A stretch of 64,000 nucleotides of DNA from Rhyacichthys aspro (lineage: Eukaryota; Chordata; Actinopteri; Gobiiformes; Rhyacichthyidae), in NCBI GenBank assembly GCA_036850595.1, contig CM072158.1, positions 10,555,422 through 10,619,421 on the forward strand, in the 5' to 3' direction. The notes under the pieces were generated by a model. It ran no database searches and was not told where the DNA came from. It was given only the letters and a program-made list of their open reading frames with translations. Position numbers and translations under genes: made by a program. Below, in pieces: positions 1-12,900 of this stretch (within the stretch, counting starts at the first letter, position 1; the number at the start of each line of letters is the position of its first letter).

Positions 1-216
1 CATCATCATCATCAAAGCAAACACTCACGAATGCACCTGCGATACCACCTCCAAGGCTTCCCAATGGTCTTGGAATCTCTGAAATATCTTTGGAATGTGA
101 GCCAGTTAGGAAAAGGGGATTTTATCGAGGCAACACTCAGGGGAAGATGGTAATATCATGCAAATGGGTCACTTTGTGAGAACACAAAAGCATGTGGTTG
201 TCTGCTCTGTTCTTTT

Positions 217-395
217 TTTTTTAGATTCTTTTTTTTTGCCTTTTTGGCCTTTATTGATAGTGTAGCAGTAGCTGGACAGGAAATGGGGTGAGAGATAATG
301 GGGAATGACATTGGGCAATTGACCTGACCAAGACTCAAACCCGGGTCTCCCGTGTGCTAAGCATATGCTCTACCTGAGCTGCCAGGGGCGCCCCC
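217..395 (-). mobile_element. tRNA-Ala-derived SINE in a fam91a1 intron
   Basis: On the minus strand the element begins near 395 with a tRNA-like head. An A-box-like CAGCTCAGGTAGAGC is followed by GCTTAGC, as in the tRNA-Ala anticodon arm, and by a B-box-like GGGTTTGAGTC. A body with GGAAATGGGGTGAGAG (plus strand) and an A-rich tail (T-rich on plus, 213-235) follow. The 17 bases at 200-216 (GTCTGCTCTGTTCTTTT) recur at 396-412 with one mismatch, which fits a target-site duplication and therefore L1-type retroposition. From memory the body resembles an abundant percomorph SINE; I could not check the family name. It is an insertion, not a working tRNA gene, because the 3' acceptor stem is replaced by SINE body. 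Confidence 0.82.
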
Positions 396-547
396 GTCTG
401 CTCTATTCTTTTCCAAAATTTCCGCTGTAATTAAGTAGAGAAATACGTTTGAATTCTAGGTTAACAGCAAGAATATTCACAGTGAACATACAGGATGTAG
501 GTTATGTCGATTTCTTTAAGTTGAACCTTTGAATGTTATTTGTTCAG

Positions 548-2445
548 GTGTACGACAGGTTGTTGATCACATCCTGGGGTCATGATCCTGGAGTTGTTCC
601 CACTTCCAATGTTCTGACAATGCTTAATGATGCCCTTACACACTCAGCAGTTCTCATTCAGGTAATGTTTACATCTCTCAGAGTAAACTATACTGGCATT
701 TGATTGTAAAATTATACTTGCATTTATTACTTTTCTGTTTGTAATCTCAGGGTCATGGCATGCATGGCCATGGGGAAACTGTTCACATCCCATTCCCGTT
801 TGATGAGGAGGATCTGAAGGGAGGTTAGTCAAGAAATGTCATTAATAGCTTGTATAACATACAATAAATAAATGTCTTTGTGTCTGGGACAAAATTGTCT
901 TTATCTCATTTCCACCTGTGTACCCGGTGCAGAGTTCTCCTACTCCAACATGTGTGTCCACAAGGCATTGCAGAAGCTTAAGGAGTATGTGGATCTGGAG
1001 CACCAATGTGGCTACATTACAATGCTCAACTCCAACAACAGGCACCGCCGCAGGCCCAGCGACAGCGGCGAGTGCAGAGGTAAGACATGGTTAACAATCT
1101 TAAATTATAAACAGTGTCTTTGGCAATGGCCATTTAATGTGACCATGTGAATTAGAGACAGATTGCTCACAGACCACTTTAAATCAGCTGTTTGTCACAA
1201 TAATTGTTGCTTTATTGTGTAGCCTTAAGCCGTTAATGGATAAGTACTAATAGTTTTGTTTTTTTTTACCTCGGAAACGTAATCTGCAGTGTTAATTGCT
1301 CACACTTTTTTAAAAACAAATGCACATGAATTGGTAGCACTAGTCTAATAGCTGGAATTAACAAATGCGTTATACTATAAAGTTAAGGTCAGCAAAGCAG
1401 TTATTGAGCGGTGAGCACTGCTGCTCCTGCTGATATGTTTTGCTTTTTGCAAGGAGAGACTCATCTTGGTGGAGGTTTGGACACTAATGGCAGCACTGAG
1501 TCTTTTGAGCTGGTCACAGAAGAGAACAACGGAGAGGGCAAAACTAAGACAGACAGTAAGCTTAATTATTCAAATAATTTTTGGAGTAAGCAGCATGTTT
1601 TGGAGATTAAGCAAATGTTCAATTCAATTAATGTCATAATCACAAATATTTTTATTGCTTTGTGTATCTCTTATTATAGAATTTCTGTTCAATCTCCCTC
1701 TTTTCCTTTTGTTTCAGCTCTTTCATCTGAGGATGAGTGGGTCCCTCTTGAACTGTGCTTTGGCATGCCCCTCTTTAGCTCTGAGCTCAACCGCAAAGTG
1801 TGTCGAAAGATAGCCTCACACAAACTTTTCAGCAATGAGAGGTAAAGCCAAACAACAAACTCAAAAACATCCCGAGGATGAAAAACTAAACTTTTCAAAC
1901 AGAGACATTTTAAGTGGTTCAGTGACACATTCTTTCTTGTTCTTTTTCAGCCTTCAAGAACTGCTGCACTCCAGCCGAAAGCTGTCACTGAAGGTGCTCA
2001 GCTTTGTTCAATCATTCCAGGTAAAACATTTGCTTACCAAAATAAAAACAACAATTATTTCTGTCCACTCTTGTCCATATTTACTATTTAAGCTGTTTAA
2101 AGACAGAGGTGCTGCCCTGCTGTTTTATTCAATAGTCACAGACTCTGTATCACACTGGCACTAGCTGTCTCTTTTTTTCCATTATGAAATTTCTCCTTGT
2201 CCCTCATGTTACCCTCTGTGCCCGGTGGTCTCTGATTTTCGACCTATGCCCTGTGTTGGCAGGATGGTGGCCAGGCCGCTGACCAGGACAGTGGCGTGTC
2301 AAACCCTCTCAGTCAGCCCCCAGCAGAGGCTGGTGTCCCCCTGCCCGCCCTGAACCTCCTCTTCAAGGACGGTCAGTTGAGTGAGTGGAGCGGGCGGGCC
2401 CCTCCTCTTCTGGACATCTCAGCTCTACAGAAGGAACTCACATAA
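548..2445 (+). CDS. fam91a1: FAM91A1, C-terminal 270 residues (gene truncated by window start)
   Basis: Seven coding exons join in frame: 548-661, 751-823, 933-1079, 1454-1555, 1718-1841, 1951-2020 and 2263-2445, all with AG/GT borders. Together they give 813 nt, or 270 codons plus TAA. Recognised FAM91A1 stretches include LITSWGHDPGVVPTSNVL, LNDALTHSAVLIQGHG, TNGSTESFELV, WVPLELCFGMPLFSSELNRK, LLHSSRKLSLKVL and a C-terminal FKDGQLSEWSGR. The human protein is about 838 residues, so roughly the last third is visible and the earlier exons lie to the left. FAM91A1 is a peripheral protein of endosome-derived vesicle tethering at the trans-Golgi; it is known to bind TBC1D23 and to associate with the WDR11 complex. 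The linker after GECRG is shorter and more divergent than in mammals. Gene identity is very secure. The exact border of the low-complexity exon at 1454-1555 is the least certain. Confidence 0.95.
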
Positions 2446-4490
2446 ACCCCTCTCTTTATAATTCATAAGGAATTCACCCACCCATCTAACAAAAACAGTC
2501 TTATAGTGTTGCGTCTGAGAGAATTCTTATTCAAGGTACAACTCTGCGTCTTCATTTAAGCCACAAGGACCACCCCCCTCTTCAAAACTTCTTCAGTAGT
2601 TTATGGAAACATTAGCCCGCCATCACTTTGTCATTTACTGACCGTATGAGGAATACATCTGTCTTGCTAACACTGGTACCACCCCTCGCTCTTCCTTGTG
2701 ACTCCTCCTGTTTGTAGCAAGGCAGTGTTATCTGTTGGAGTGGTGCTATTCACAGTATATACCAGTGATGCAGCTAAACAGTATGTACAGTAATTGGATC
2801 CACAAGCGCTGTTCTCTGCTGACTCCACAGACCCTCACCCTTCAGTCAGTGGATGTTTTGTGACCCTTGAGAGCAGAGCATATCGTGTTTAATATTGTAG
2901 AGGTGTTATAAAATGACCCAAAAATAAACACAGTATTTAACTGACTTCTTCAGGAATCATTTGACATATGCATTTTAGGACCAAGTCTTCGGACCTGGTT
3001 AACTTGGGGCTAAATCCAGAAGTGTCGCTGTGTTTCATGTCAAGTGATCTGATGCATGATACTGTTGCACAATTGTTCCATAAGAATACCTTTCCTTTTT
3101 ACTTGTATTTGTTATTTGGGGCATCTTTGATTTGCACTGTGCTGGGTTTTTCAAAACCTGTGTTAGTAATGTCATGTTATGTTTTTAGAAGTTGAATCTA
3201 TGTAATCTGCACATAATTTTAAAACCCACATTGGCCACAAGGAAGACTTTCCTCTTGGTTTAGTTAAAATGATTGATGATTAAAAACTGCTGATTTTACT
3301 TGCTTTATTTTTTTTAACTAATTACATGTGGACACCAAAGACAATTTTCCTTTATATAAATTTTACTTAAGCTTTGTTGTCCTTCCTTTCATTTCACTGC
3401 CTTACTACTATCAGCCATATCTTTAAATTGAATTTGCTTTTGTTTATGGTTTAGGTTTATTTTTGCCTTTTTAACAAAAAGAACTTAACATGTATATCAC
3501 ATGTAACTTATGTTTATTTGATTTCTGTATCATAAGCTACACTGGTTTACAATCACTCTAAGAGGAATTCAACCAGTTTAATCAAGTGTATCTTAGTGCA
3601 GAACAGAAACACAACATACTGTGTGTCTGACCCAGGCCTGTCGCCTGCCAGTGTCTTTTCTGGATGCACTGTGGTGCAGTTGACTCTTGGCCAGCCTGCC
3701 ACACTCTCTAAAGGACTTTGTTTACACTGGGTTTTGAAAAATGGGGTTGTCGTCTGGAGAAAAATAGAAGCCCATACTCTGTGGCAGCCTCATGGGATAG
3801 AAATGCTAATGTGTTGCCCAGCATCTTAGAGAAGTGATGGCCCAAAAAGTGTCTGAAGTCTGTCCTGATTTTCTTTTTTTTTCATTGCCGTGTGACTCAA
3901 AGAATAGAATACATTTTGTTGTGCTCTATGTAGAAAAACGATTTTGTTGAAAGAAAATACCCTCTGCAGTTTTTGATCACTTATTGTTATTTTGAATAAC
4001 GTGATAATGAAAAAGAAAAAAGACTAAAGTGAGGTTCTATTGAAGCATGATGACTGTAGACGCTGTTGTGTGTATGTTGTGTATGCGGGTGTAGTGTGCA
4101 CTTCACTCTTAAGTGTGTTTAAAAACATGCATACGGTTCACACTGGGACGACCTGGTCCCGTTTGTCTGGTATCTAGTTCTAGTACTCAGTTATCCCAGG
4201 AACCCCCCGCTCCCTTGGTATACAGTCATCACAGTGTTTAAATAGGCTAGTTTTATATGTCTACATATACTTTAGGAAATCTTTGTTGTAGCTTGTTGGG
4301 ACTGTGAATATCACTGACTGAATTATTACTGATGTAATTCAATGGTTTTAAAAAAGATGAAAGTTACATTCCTTCAACATTACCTTCCATCTTTGCCCCC
4401 CTTTGCTCCAGATATATTATTGCAAATAAATATGTAAAAAGTATATGAAAATATAAATAAATATGTAATAAAAACAAATCTTTCCTTCCC
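2446..4490 (+). other. fam91a1: fam91a1 probable 3'UTR
   Basis: This AT-rich sequence follows the TAA and contains no credible ORF. A possible early poly(A) signal AATAAA lies at 2923-2928. A cluster of three AATAAA hexamers at 4425-4430, 4456-4461 and 4467-4472 probably marks the main end near 4490. Transcript data would be needed to fix the site; the extent is inferred from the signals and the length usual for this gene. Confidence 0.5.
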
Positions 4491-7459
4491 TTAAATGAGT
4501 CTTGTTTTTATGTTAAAGCTAAACTGTAGTTGTTTCTTAAGCCAGGTGGAACAGATGGTGTGCAAGACACAGTGGTCCGGATGCACTGTCCATCTGCTTC
4601 AAATATTATACCACTCCATGTATTAAAATGCACCAAAAAATAAGTCACAGTTGGGCCTCAAAGACTGATGTCAAGATTTTATAAGTAAAAAAAACCATAC
4701 CTTTTTGTGTGTGTTTTTATACAAGAGATCATTCTTCAGCTGGCTGTGCCCACCAGACAGGGACAGTCCTGCCTAATTGACTCTGTGTCCCAGCTCGAGT
4801 AATTTCCCAGCACCACACATTACAGTGACACTGGGGGGCTCCAGGGGCACAAAGTGGGTCATGCCACCCGAGGAAAAGAAATTCTGAGAAGCAGTTAAAT
4901 AGGCTGTGTGTCACACTCATTTCTGTCCTAACACCTTCATTTCTTTCCCAACACCTTCAGGCTCGAACGATAGCCCTGTTGGGGAAGATGTAACACATAC
5001 ACTGAATGAATTCTGTGGATTTGGATTATACATGCACAGAGCAGCCTCGGGGCTCTGGGCTGGGTTAAAAGAAAAATATGAAAGGGAAACAGAGAAAAGC
5101 CTGCGTTTTAAGCATTACATTAACTCAAAGAAACTGAAAGGTCAAATTGTACACTGAGTTTATTCCTTCTGTTTTCATCATCTTTAACTTATTTTGTGTA
5201 AATGTTTTATACTAACTTATTGATGCCTCTCTGTATTCTGCTGCTGCAACAGCCCTTCACTCAACCTCGCTGGTGAATAAGAATAATATCAGGGAGCAAA
5301 CATAGTGCTAAGTGATCAACTCTTAAATAAAAAGTCATCTCACAAACAATTTGCTTTGCATAAGCCCTCAATAATTAGAGAGTGGTTTAGTGTTTAGTTC
5401 TGGAGCAATTGTGGGTCCCTACATCTCCCTTAAAATGTCTGCCTGACATGTTTTAATAAACGCTATTGTACCAATGTTTCCCTGCTGCTGGCTGTCATAA
5501 ATGCCTTCTTTTTAAGATGAACAAGACCCTAGAGCACCAGTAGCCAGTGACCTTTATTTCCTATTTCTGCTCCTGTTTCTTGTTTCATCACCACTGTCTC
5601 TTATAAATCAGAGTATATACATGGTCATATAGAAATACAAGAAGATGTTTTCTAAGCTCATTCATGACCTGGAAATAAGCACAATGAAATGTGATTTAAA
5701 TCCTTTACGACCTACATTGAATTTTACTCAACAAGGGAAGCATTCAATATGGATTACACAAGGCTCTAAATCAGACTCTGTGATCAGCCATGGCCCAATT
5801 TGTTAATTAACCTCATAATGTGGCTCAAAGGTCTCTAAACCACTCTGATTGTTAGTTAGAGAACAAAGACCTTATGAGAATTTTTCTGTTGGCGCTAGTC
5901 ATATTAGCTTCATGACTTAGGTATACAAAAGGAGAGGTCAAATGTAGGTCTGTGTGTTCTTTGAAGGAGAGGTAAGAAATCTATTTTGATAACAAATAAG
6001 CCTCTGTAATAGTGTTTGGTCGGTAACATGGATACACCCCTTTGACAGCTTTGTGACAAATGCAGAATACATTTTCTGTCTCTTCTTTTTCTGCAGTGAC
6101 AGAACACAGAAGGTTTATTTGACTTCACGGTGGCCATATTGATGTTTTGAAGCTGAGTAGGTTCGGTTTGTTGCTAGGATTCATTGTATAGTGAGTGTAT
6201 TTGAGGAAACTGTACCTCTACTTTTTATCACTGCTTTGCCAAATGGAGTAATACCTGCAAAAACTGACTTAGTTACTCACTTTCCTATCCGCCATTGCTG
6301 ATTTGAACATTAATATTTTTTTTATTGCTTTTCAACTCTACTCTGGCATCACCCACACTTGCTGCAGTGACACTTGTGGGACAGATGCTCTCACTTTGAG
6401 GCTGCCATTTTGGGTGCACACTGAGCACATTCTCCTTTCCTGTGGGGATACATTGGTGAGAAAATAGCCCATAACTGAGAACGAGTCCAGGCAGGCCACA
6501 AGCCACCAGAAACGTAATGGAGATATTATGGCCCCAGTAGGAGACAGAGTGGTGCAAATGACAATGTGGCTGTGGTTCATTCAAGGACGGACAGGTGGTA
6601 AAAACAATAAAATATCAACAGACACCGGGCACTTACTACTCTCCTCAGTGAGTAAAAGCTTAACAAGACCTTAAATGAGCTAATCAAGTCTCTCTCTTAT
6701 GGTCTGGTATGGTCTGTGCATTATGGAAGGAAGTAACTAATGATTTATGGCACACTTTATATTACAATCACATTATGATATATAGACCTAATGATACAGG
6801 ACGTCTTACACTGAATTGATCCAAACTACATGCAAAGGATGAAGCCTTTGTTTCATTTTTTATCTTTATATCCCCCATATAACGTTTTCACTTCAAAATA
6901 AAAGCCTCAATTTTACTTGGTATACATCCTGAAAAATTGCAGCATACACATTAATACACTTAAAGCTCCACTACCTTATTTTATTTTTTATTTATTACGT
7001 GATTGAATTGACAGTATTCATTGGCGTTTTACAGTGCCTCCCTTTTTGACTTTAAAAATACACTTTATCTGCAGCTATTAAACTTCCTGGAATGTCACAT
7101 GACAATCGGCATCAACCAATGGGAGTGCTTCTTTTTCAAGCATGTGACTTTTTGAGTATGTGATTGGCCAAGGTTTTTCGTTTCAGAATAGAGGTTCTCA
7201 TCTATTAAAATCCCTTATAATAAACTGTAGAAGGCATCATAAAGCCTCTTTTTTCACAAATTATTGCTTTTACACTACAATATTTGGGGTTTAAACCATT
7301 TTCCAGAACTAAAAGAAAAAAATATCAGGTCCAGTCTGTTGAATTTAAGTTATTTGTTCTTCTTTTTTGATCATTTTACCAAGCTTTTTGCTAAACTTTT
7401 GCTATACTTAGTCGACCTCATGTTTTTCGGCCTGTTTCTACGTCGTGTAACAATAAGCC
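4491..7459. other. fam91a1-lratd2 intergenic region
   Basis: No coding sequence is recognised; the open frames here are short, mutually overlapping and unlike any family I know. The part nearest lratd2 (about 7090-7200) carries CCAAT in both orientations (CAACCAATGGG near 7115, GATTGGCC near 7161) beside CACATG/CATGTG E-boxes. That is compatible with upstream promoter elements of lratd2 but does not prove it. Confidence 0.4.
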
Positions 7460-7959
7460 ACAGAGAAGGTGTGTTTTGTGAAGGTAGGGCGGTGAATGTC
7501 GAGTGCACTTCCGCTTTAAAAAGTGGAGCTGAGGCGATGCTGAGCTTGAGCAGCCTCCAGTTCAGTCAGAGCAGCCCTTCAGACCACCGGCAGACACCTC
7601 TCTGCTTCTGCGTCAGTCACCGTTCCTCTAAAACAGATCAGCCTTACAGGGACTACTTTCTTCATCGCACTCCTGTTTGTTTGTTTTTTTTGTATAACAG
7701 CAGCAGGTGAGCCGCGGCGGGATATCTCCACTCCGTCAACGTGAGGACAGTTTCATCCCAACTCCACTTGTTGATGTCGAGGTATTTTATGCGGATTTCG
7801 GTCCAAACCAATGCTTTGTTCGGAGGAAAGGAGGAAGTTGTAAGCAGCTGGTTTCCGACTGACAGGTGGCAGTGATGTTTGGTGAGTAGCCGCTGGTTTC
7901 GGCTCGTATTACGCGCACGCACAGGCTGCTGCTGCCTGGCGCAGAGCTGAGGCGGCGGA
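7460..7959 (+). promoter_or_regulatory. lratd2: lratd2 promoter and 5'UTR (predicted)
   Basis: CpG and GC content rise from about 7690 into the coding exon, after AT-rich flanks. A TATA-like TTTAAAAA lies at 7515-7522 next to an ETS-like CACTTCCG, which would place initiation near 7545-7550. A good splice donor (CAG/GTGAGC, GT at 7707-7708) and a possible acceptor (GCACGCACAG near 7914-7923) suggest a short 5'UTR intron. The long open frame that ends at 7710 in this region has no family similarity and is most likely untranslated leader. Confidence 0.4.
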
Positions 7960-8784
7960 ATGGGCAACCAGGTGGACAAGTTGTCTCATTTAAGTTACGC
8001 TGAAGTTCCCACGGTGGACCCAAACGGCGTGGACACAGAGGACGGACCGCGGATCGGGGTGTCTTATATCTTTTCTAACGATGACGACGAGCTGGAGGAA
8101 GGCTGCGCTGTGGACGGCACAGAGAGAGATCCGAACCAGGAAGAGAAGCAGTTCAACCCCGGGGACGAGGTGGAGTGCGCCGTGTACAGCCGAGGCGAGT
8201 GCATCTACGAGAAGAGCTCCAAGTCCTCCAGCCTGGACGTGTACTCCCCGGAGAACCTGCTGAATAAGTGCAAAGCTGGGGACTTGGTGGAGTTTGTGGC
8301 CACAGGGCAGTATCCACACTGGGCTGTGTACGTGGGGGACTTCCAGGTGGTGCACTTACACCGAGCTGAGGTGAAAAACAGCTTCCTGACTGATGCGAGT
8401 CAAGGGAGAAGGTGCAGGATTGTGAACGACTTGTATAAGTTCAAAGCTCTCGGGGCAGACATGGTGGTCCAAAACGCCATGGAGCAGGTGGGCTTGAAGG
8501 ACAGAGAGTTGAGTTGGAGGAACTCGGAGTGCTTTGCTGCTTGGTGCAGGTTTGGGAAGAGGGAGTTTAAAATGGGAGGAGAGATACGTATAGGCAAACA
8601 GCCATACAGGTTAAAAATCTACATCTCTGACAAACACTCCCATGTGCTGGAGTTTCAGAGTCTGGAGGACATGATCATGGAAAAGCGGAGGAACGACCAC
8701 CTGGGCAGGACAGCAGTGTTACAAGAGCTGGCTGCTCATTTTCGCAGCGTGGAGGAGGTTGAGAGTGAGCCGGCTACAGACTGA
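7960..8784 (+). CDS. lratd2: LRATD2 (FAM84B), LRAT-domain protein, 274 aa, single coding exon
   Basis: An uninterrupted ORF matches LRATD2/FAM84B from end to end: N-terminus MGNQVDKLSHLSY, then DGPRIGVSYIFSNDD, YSPENLLNKCKAGDLVEFV, QYPHWAVYVG, NSFLTDASQGRR, SWRNSECFAAWCR, REFKMGGEIRIGKQPYR and EFQSLEDMIMEKRRND. The ATG at 7960 has a purine at -3 and G at +4 and begins the conserved MGNQ. The LRAT/NlpC-P60-like domain covers about residues 100-205. His120 (YPHW) and His132 (VVHLH) of the LRAT site are kept, but the catalytic Cys position of the NCEHF motif is Ser189 in NSECF, so acyltransferase activity of the usual kind is not expected. The protein is shorter than human LRATD2 (about 310 aa), lacking the proline-rich acidic insert and the long tail. 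Teleosts can carry a and b copies; I cannot say which this is. It is convergent with trib1. Confidence 0.96.
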   Translation: MGNQVDKLSHLSYAEVPTVDPNGVDTEDGPRIGVSYIFSNDDDELEEGCAVDGTERDPNQEEKQFNPGDEVECAVYSRGECIYEKSSKSSSLDVYSPENLLNKCKAGDLVEFVATGQYPHWAVYVGDFQVVHLHRAEVKNSFLTDASQGRRCRIVNDLYKFKALGADMVVQNAMEQVGLKDRELSWRNSECFAAWCRFGKREFKMGGEIRIGKQPYRLKIYISDKHSHVLEFQSLEDMIMEKRRNDHLGRTAVLQELAAHFRSVEEVESEPATD

Positions 8785-9905
8785 CACTGACACTGACCAG
8801 AGAGTAGCCTTTACCAAACTTCACCTCCTGCTTCTTTAATCTGTAGCAAACTTCCACTGTTGAAACGGACACCTTGTTGTTCTCATGAATGTGCTGTTGT
8901 TGCCTTATAGTCTCCACATCCTTAAAATCTAAATGGCCTTAGTAATATGGATTTAAAGAGACAATTAAACAATTCATTTAGTCACTTGTTCTCTCAAAGT
9001 CATTTTTATTACGAGCCTGGCACAGGTCCCACACTGTCCCTGCTCTTTAAGCCAAGGTGGTTGTCTATTCATATGGTGTCTTGTTTCTTGATCCTTGTGT
9101 GGTTTCCCTTCATCCCTCGGCTCACACAGACAGCACAGTGTCAGAGCTGCTCGATGAATGCAAGAAGGATTCCTGCCTCCAAGGGAAATCTGGGGAACTT
9201 TAGCTCTGTGCTGCCAAAATGTGTTTGTGTGAAGTGTACCCTGAGTTTGAGTAAACCACGAGTCTGACTCTCATTTCAAACCAAGTCTGTTATTGTTCTG
9301 GGTCAGTAAGATTTTGTATGACATAAAATAATATGTTAATGACTGCTTTGGCTTTTACTTCCTAGATTTGACTCGGCTCATGGGAAAAGACAAAGGAAAA
9401 CAAATGATTTAGCAGCAGGACAGTTTGGATGACAAACCTTTTATACAAACCCTGAATTACTGTTTCATAATATAGATGTATTTCAGTCCATCTGCCCGCA
9501 TTCGAGCACAAACCCAAACAAATAGCAGGTGGTAAGTTGCCTGTTATAGTGATGCATTACATTTATTGATGCACATAAATGTAGAATTCTAACTGTAAAG
9601 TGTTTTAATTGCAGCTTTGGAAAAATATCTTTTACACTAACTGCTTTTACAGCCTCGATTTGATAAATAGTTGATAAAAATGAAAATAGAGCAAATGCTC
9701 ATTTTGGCGGAAAGCCTTGACATTACAAATGGGGCTTCGCTTTGAAAACTTTCATTCTAGATGACACGCTAAGAGAGCTGTAGAGGTGTTCATCAAACAC
9801 ATAGAGCTTCAAAAAGAGGAATACAAACATGTACAACAACTTAAGTCTACAACGGACACATAAGCAACATCATGGATGTCCTAAATAAATTATTTTATTG
9901 GGATG
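8785..9905 (+). other. lratd2: lratd2 probable 3'UTR
   Basis: Noncoding, AT-rich sequence follows the TGA. The first clear AATAAA in the sense direction is at 9884-9889, giving a 3'UTR of about 1.1 kb. The end is inferred from that signal alone. Confidence 0.4.
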
Positions 9906-12900
9906 TGGCATTGTATAAACCCTCTTTATTACATATTCACTATCTCCTTAACATAGATGCCCATTACTTTATCCCTGGACTGGTTGTAAAATCATTTTAA
10001 TGTGAAATGACAGCAGTGATGAAGATATTTGGCTTATGCACTACATGCCAAATGCCTAAATCCTGCAGCTCTTCAGCAATTTGTCTCTATATTAGTCCAG
10101 AGTGTCAAAGTATGTTGCATCTGGTTCATAGTAACAGTGGACGTTTGATGGCCCTTGCAGAGCTGTAATCGAATCAGGACGCGCAAAGCCCTCCTTAGGC
10201 TCTTGTCTTTTCCTGTCTCTCCTGAGTATATTAGACAACTTTAAACTCAATCAAATGTGATTAAACAAGATGAGCACGGAGAGTTTGTTTAGGGCTGGTT
10301 TGTGCCGTTATTTCTATGTCTTTCTCAAGCATTTAATTTCAAAAAGCCTTTCCTGTTGTCTCCTTCCATTACTTGACACTCAAGGCCAATCTGAAGCACA
10401 CTGTTTTAAAGCCCATCTGACTTCACTCTCCTGTTTGAAAGGATGAGCATTTTTTCTGTTATGTTTCAATGGCAAACTAAAATTCAGGGTCTAAATAGAA
10501 CACTTTATTCACCTATGCCCCACCTGTTGCTTTTGTGGCATTCATGTTTACACCCCTAGTTGTGCTTCATGAGGATGTTTTTTTTACACCAAGACTGCTT
10601 TTACAGTGAAACAGCCATCATTAACAACCTTTTAAAGCTTAGATGCAGTAAAAAGCCAGTTACAATTACTTTTCAGAGCTTATCTGTGTAGTTTTTGCTT
10701 TCATATGTTGACATTATGTATGTATGGAGAAAATATATCACCTCTTAGTTATTAGTTACTGACACTATCTGTTTACTGTGTGCAATCATGTCGCCCTGCT
10801 TAGAGGGGGCTGGGTCTTATGTAACTTATTAAATGTAATTTTCCATGTTAGCCATCAACAATTCATGACAGCTTTGAACAAAAGGCTGTAAATTAGCCAT
10901 GTCCAAAGTCCAGCCTGGGGGCCAGTGATGGTCCAAAGACAAATTTGTTATACACTTCATGTTAGATTTGTTAGAAAATACAGTTGTGGTTGATTAAAAA
11001 AAGCAACAGTCAGAGTAACTTTTTATTTTTTTTTTAGGTCACTTGCCTTACTGATAAAATATTTAGTTTTAAAACATTACTTTAGATTAGCAGCTAGTTG
11101 CTTCTCCGTGGAAGAAGAACACAGGTTTGCACGTAAAGGTTTCTCGTTTGGTGAGACCATTTCTTTTTATGTTGAGACCTGTGGCGTCTAATAGCAAATA
11201 ATGACGGGGAAGGTTGTGTGATTACACCTGCCATGTGGTCTGTGAGTAACAGCCGTCCACAACAGCAACACACAGGCTCTTTGTTCACCAGAGTGATGCC
11301 AGGAAACTCCCCGGTGACACATGGATGGATATAATAGTGTGATGTCATGTGATGCACAGCTCCCAGGAGTAAAAATGTCCCTGTCCCATTACAAAACGTA
11401 ATACTGGAGGTGTTTCACCCAGGAGCCAGACTTTTCAACTCTTCCTTTGTTTTTGTTGTACAATGCTGTCTGTGTATTCTGTGCAGAGTGTTGCCTGAAG
11501 CTGTGGCCTCTTATTTGCCGTGTGTGGCCGAGTGGCACAGCTGAGTGGCTTGAGACGCACAAGAGGCAGGTGGCTTCATTGTCTGCCCCGGCTTTGTTTA
11601 TCTCCGCTGTTGTTGTGCCTCCTTCCCTCTAGCAGCTTTTTCTGGCAGCAGTTCTGGGTTTGCACTGTCCATTTTCTGGCGACACGGCTCTGTCGTTTCT
11701 TGCTATCAGGCGCCAAGATCACATTAATTGAGTTGTTCATTACGGGAGCTGCATTGTGAGTTTGTTCCGCTGCGATTTACCGTTCAGACCCAGTTCACGG
11801 TGTGGGAAGCAGCGAGTCACTTTGAAATATAAAAGCCACATTTACATATTGTAACCTACCACTGTTAACGCACCATTAAGCTGCTAAATTAGAGGACACA
11901 AGGGCAGAGCGGTGGAGTCAAAGGACATCGCAGCCCAACAGCTTCTCCTTATCAGTCGTTTATCTGTTTGAACAGCTGTATGGCGTACAGCTGCTGTAAA
12001 AGGACACCAGCAATGACAAACTGGAGAAAAAAAAAGTTCTTTACTATAAATAAATGTCATTGGGAATTTAATCAATCTGTTTATCTCACAAGGACATTAT
12101 ATTTTCACTTTTAACTCCAATCCATGGCCACAGACTGCCTTTGTTTCAGCTTTAGTCAGTAGGAATGATTGTTGTATTACACTCTATTATCTTGTCTTGG
12201 GTGCTTAAGATGTTAACACATCAGCTCTATATCTATGGTAGGAGTTCATTTAAGTTAGAAAACAAAATATTCATGTTGTTGGTGCTAAAAAACACCCTCA
12301 AGGTGCTTGTTTAATGTTTTTTACCGGTGTGCTCCTTATACAATATCAGTATCAAAGCAGAGGAACCTGTTTTTATTTATATGTGGATTATTGTCAGATT
12401 TTGGAGGCCCACCACATGCTCAGGCTGCCCACATGCATTTACTTCCTCATTATGTGTCTCTCCTGTATACACTGTGCTGCCGAGTCCCCTCTGGCCAGAC
12501 TTATTCTGAAATCATCACCCTTTCTTTCCCTTCAACCAAAGAAAGTTCACAACAAAGACTAACAAGCGAGGGGGAGGCGCTCCAAATCGATTTGCATTCT
12601 GTCTCTTCTCCTCGTCCAGCTACAATTTCTCTCCTAAACAACCAAATTACCAACAACTTTCATGAGGCTGCTAGAGTAATTACTTTTCAAAGTGCCATGT
12701 TCTTAAAAACAGAAAATTGTAGTGAGCCGCATTAGCAATTTTCACATTAGTCATGAATGCAAGGATTTTTAATGACTGCCATCTGCTTGTTCAGTTATTT
12801 TCCCAAAAAGTTCATTTTCTTTTGCGTGCTCTGTTTGTTCTGATATCAACACTGTTAGACATGAAGTACAACTGAATGGTATTTATTTGACAAAACGTTG

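Noticed and set aside
1..14. CAT repeat at the window start as a microsatellite
   Set aside because: Under five units visible and cut by the window edge; too little to call.
336..395. Possible tRNA-Ala gene on the minus strand
   Set aside because: The head resembles tRNA-Ala, but the T arm runs into SINE body, no 3' acceptor stem pairs, and target duplications flank the whole unit.
7264..7710. 148-codon plus-strand ORF upstream of lratd2
   Set aside because: No family similarity, begins in AT-rich intergenic DNA and runs across the predicted promoter; most likely chance.
8081..8263. Additional ORFs on both strands inside the lratd2 exon
   Set aside because: Shadows of the conserved LRATD2 frame caused by GC-rich codons.
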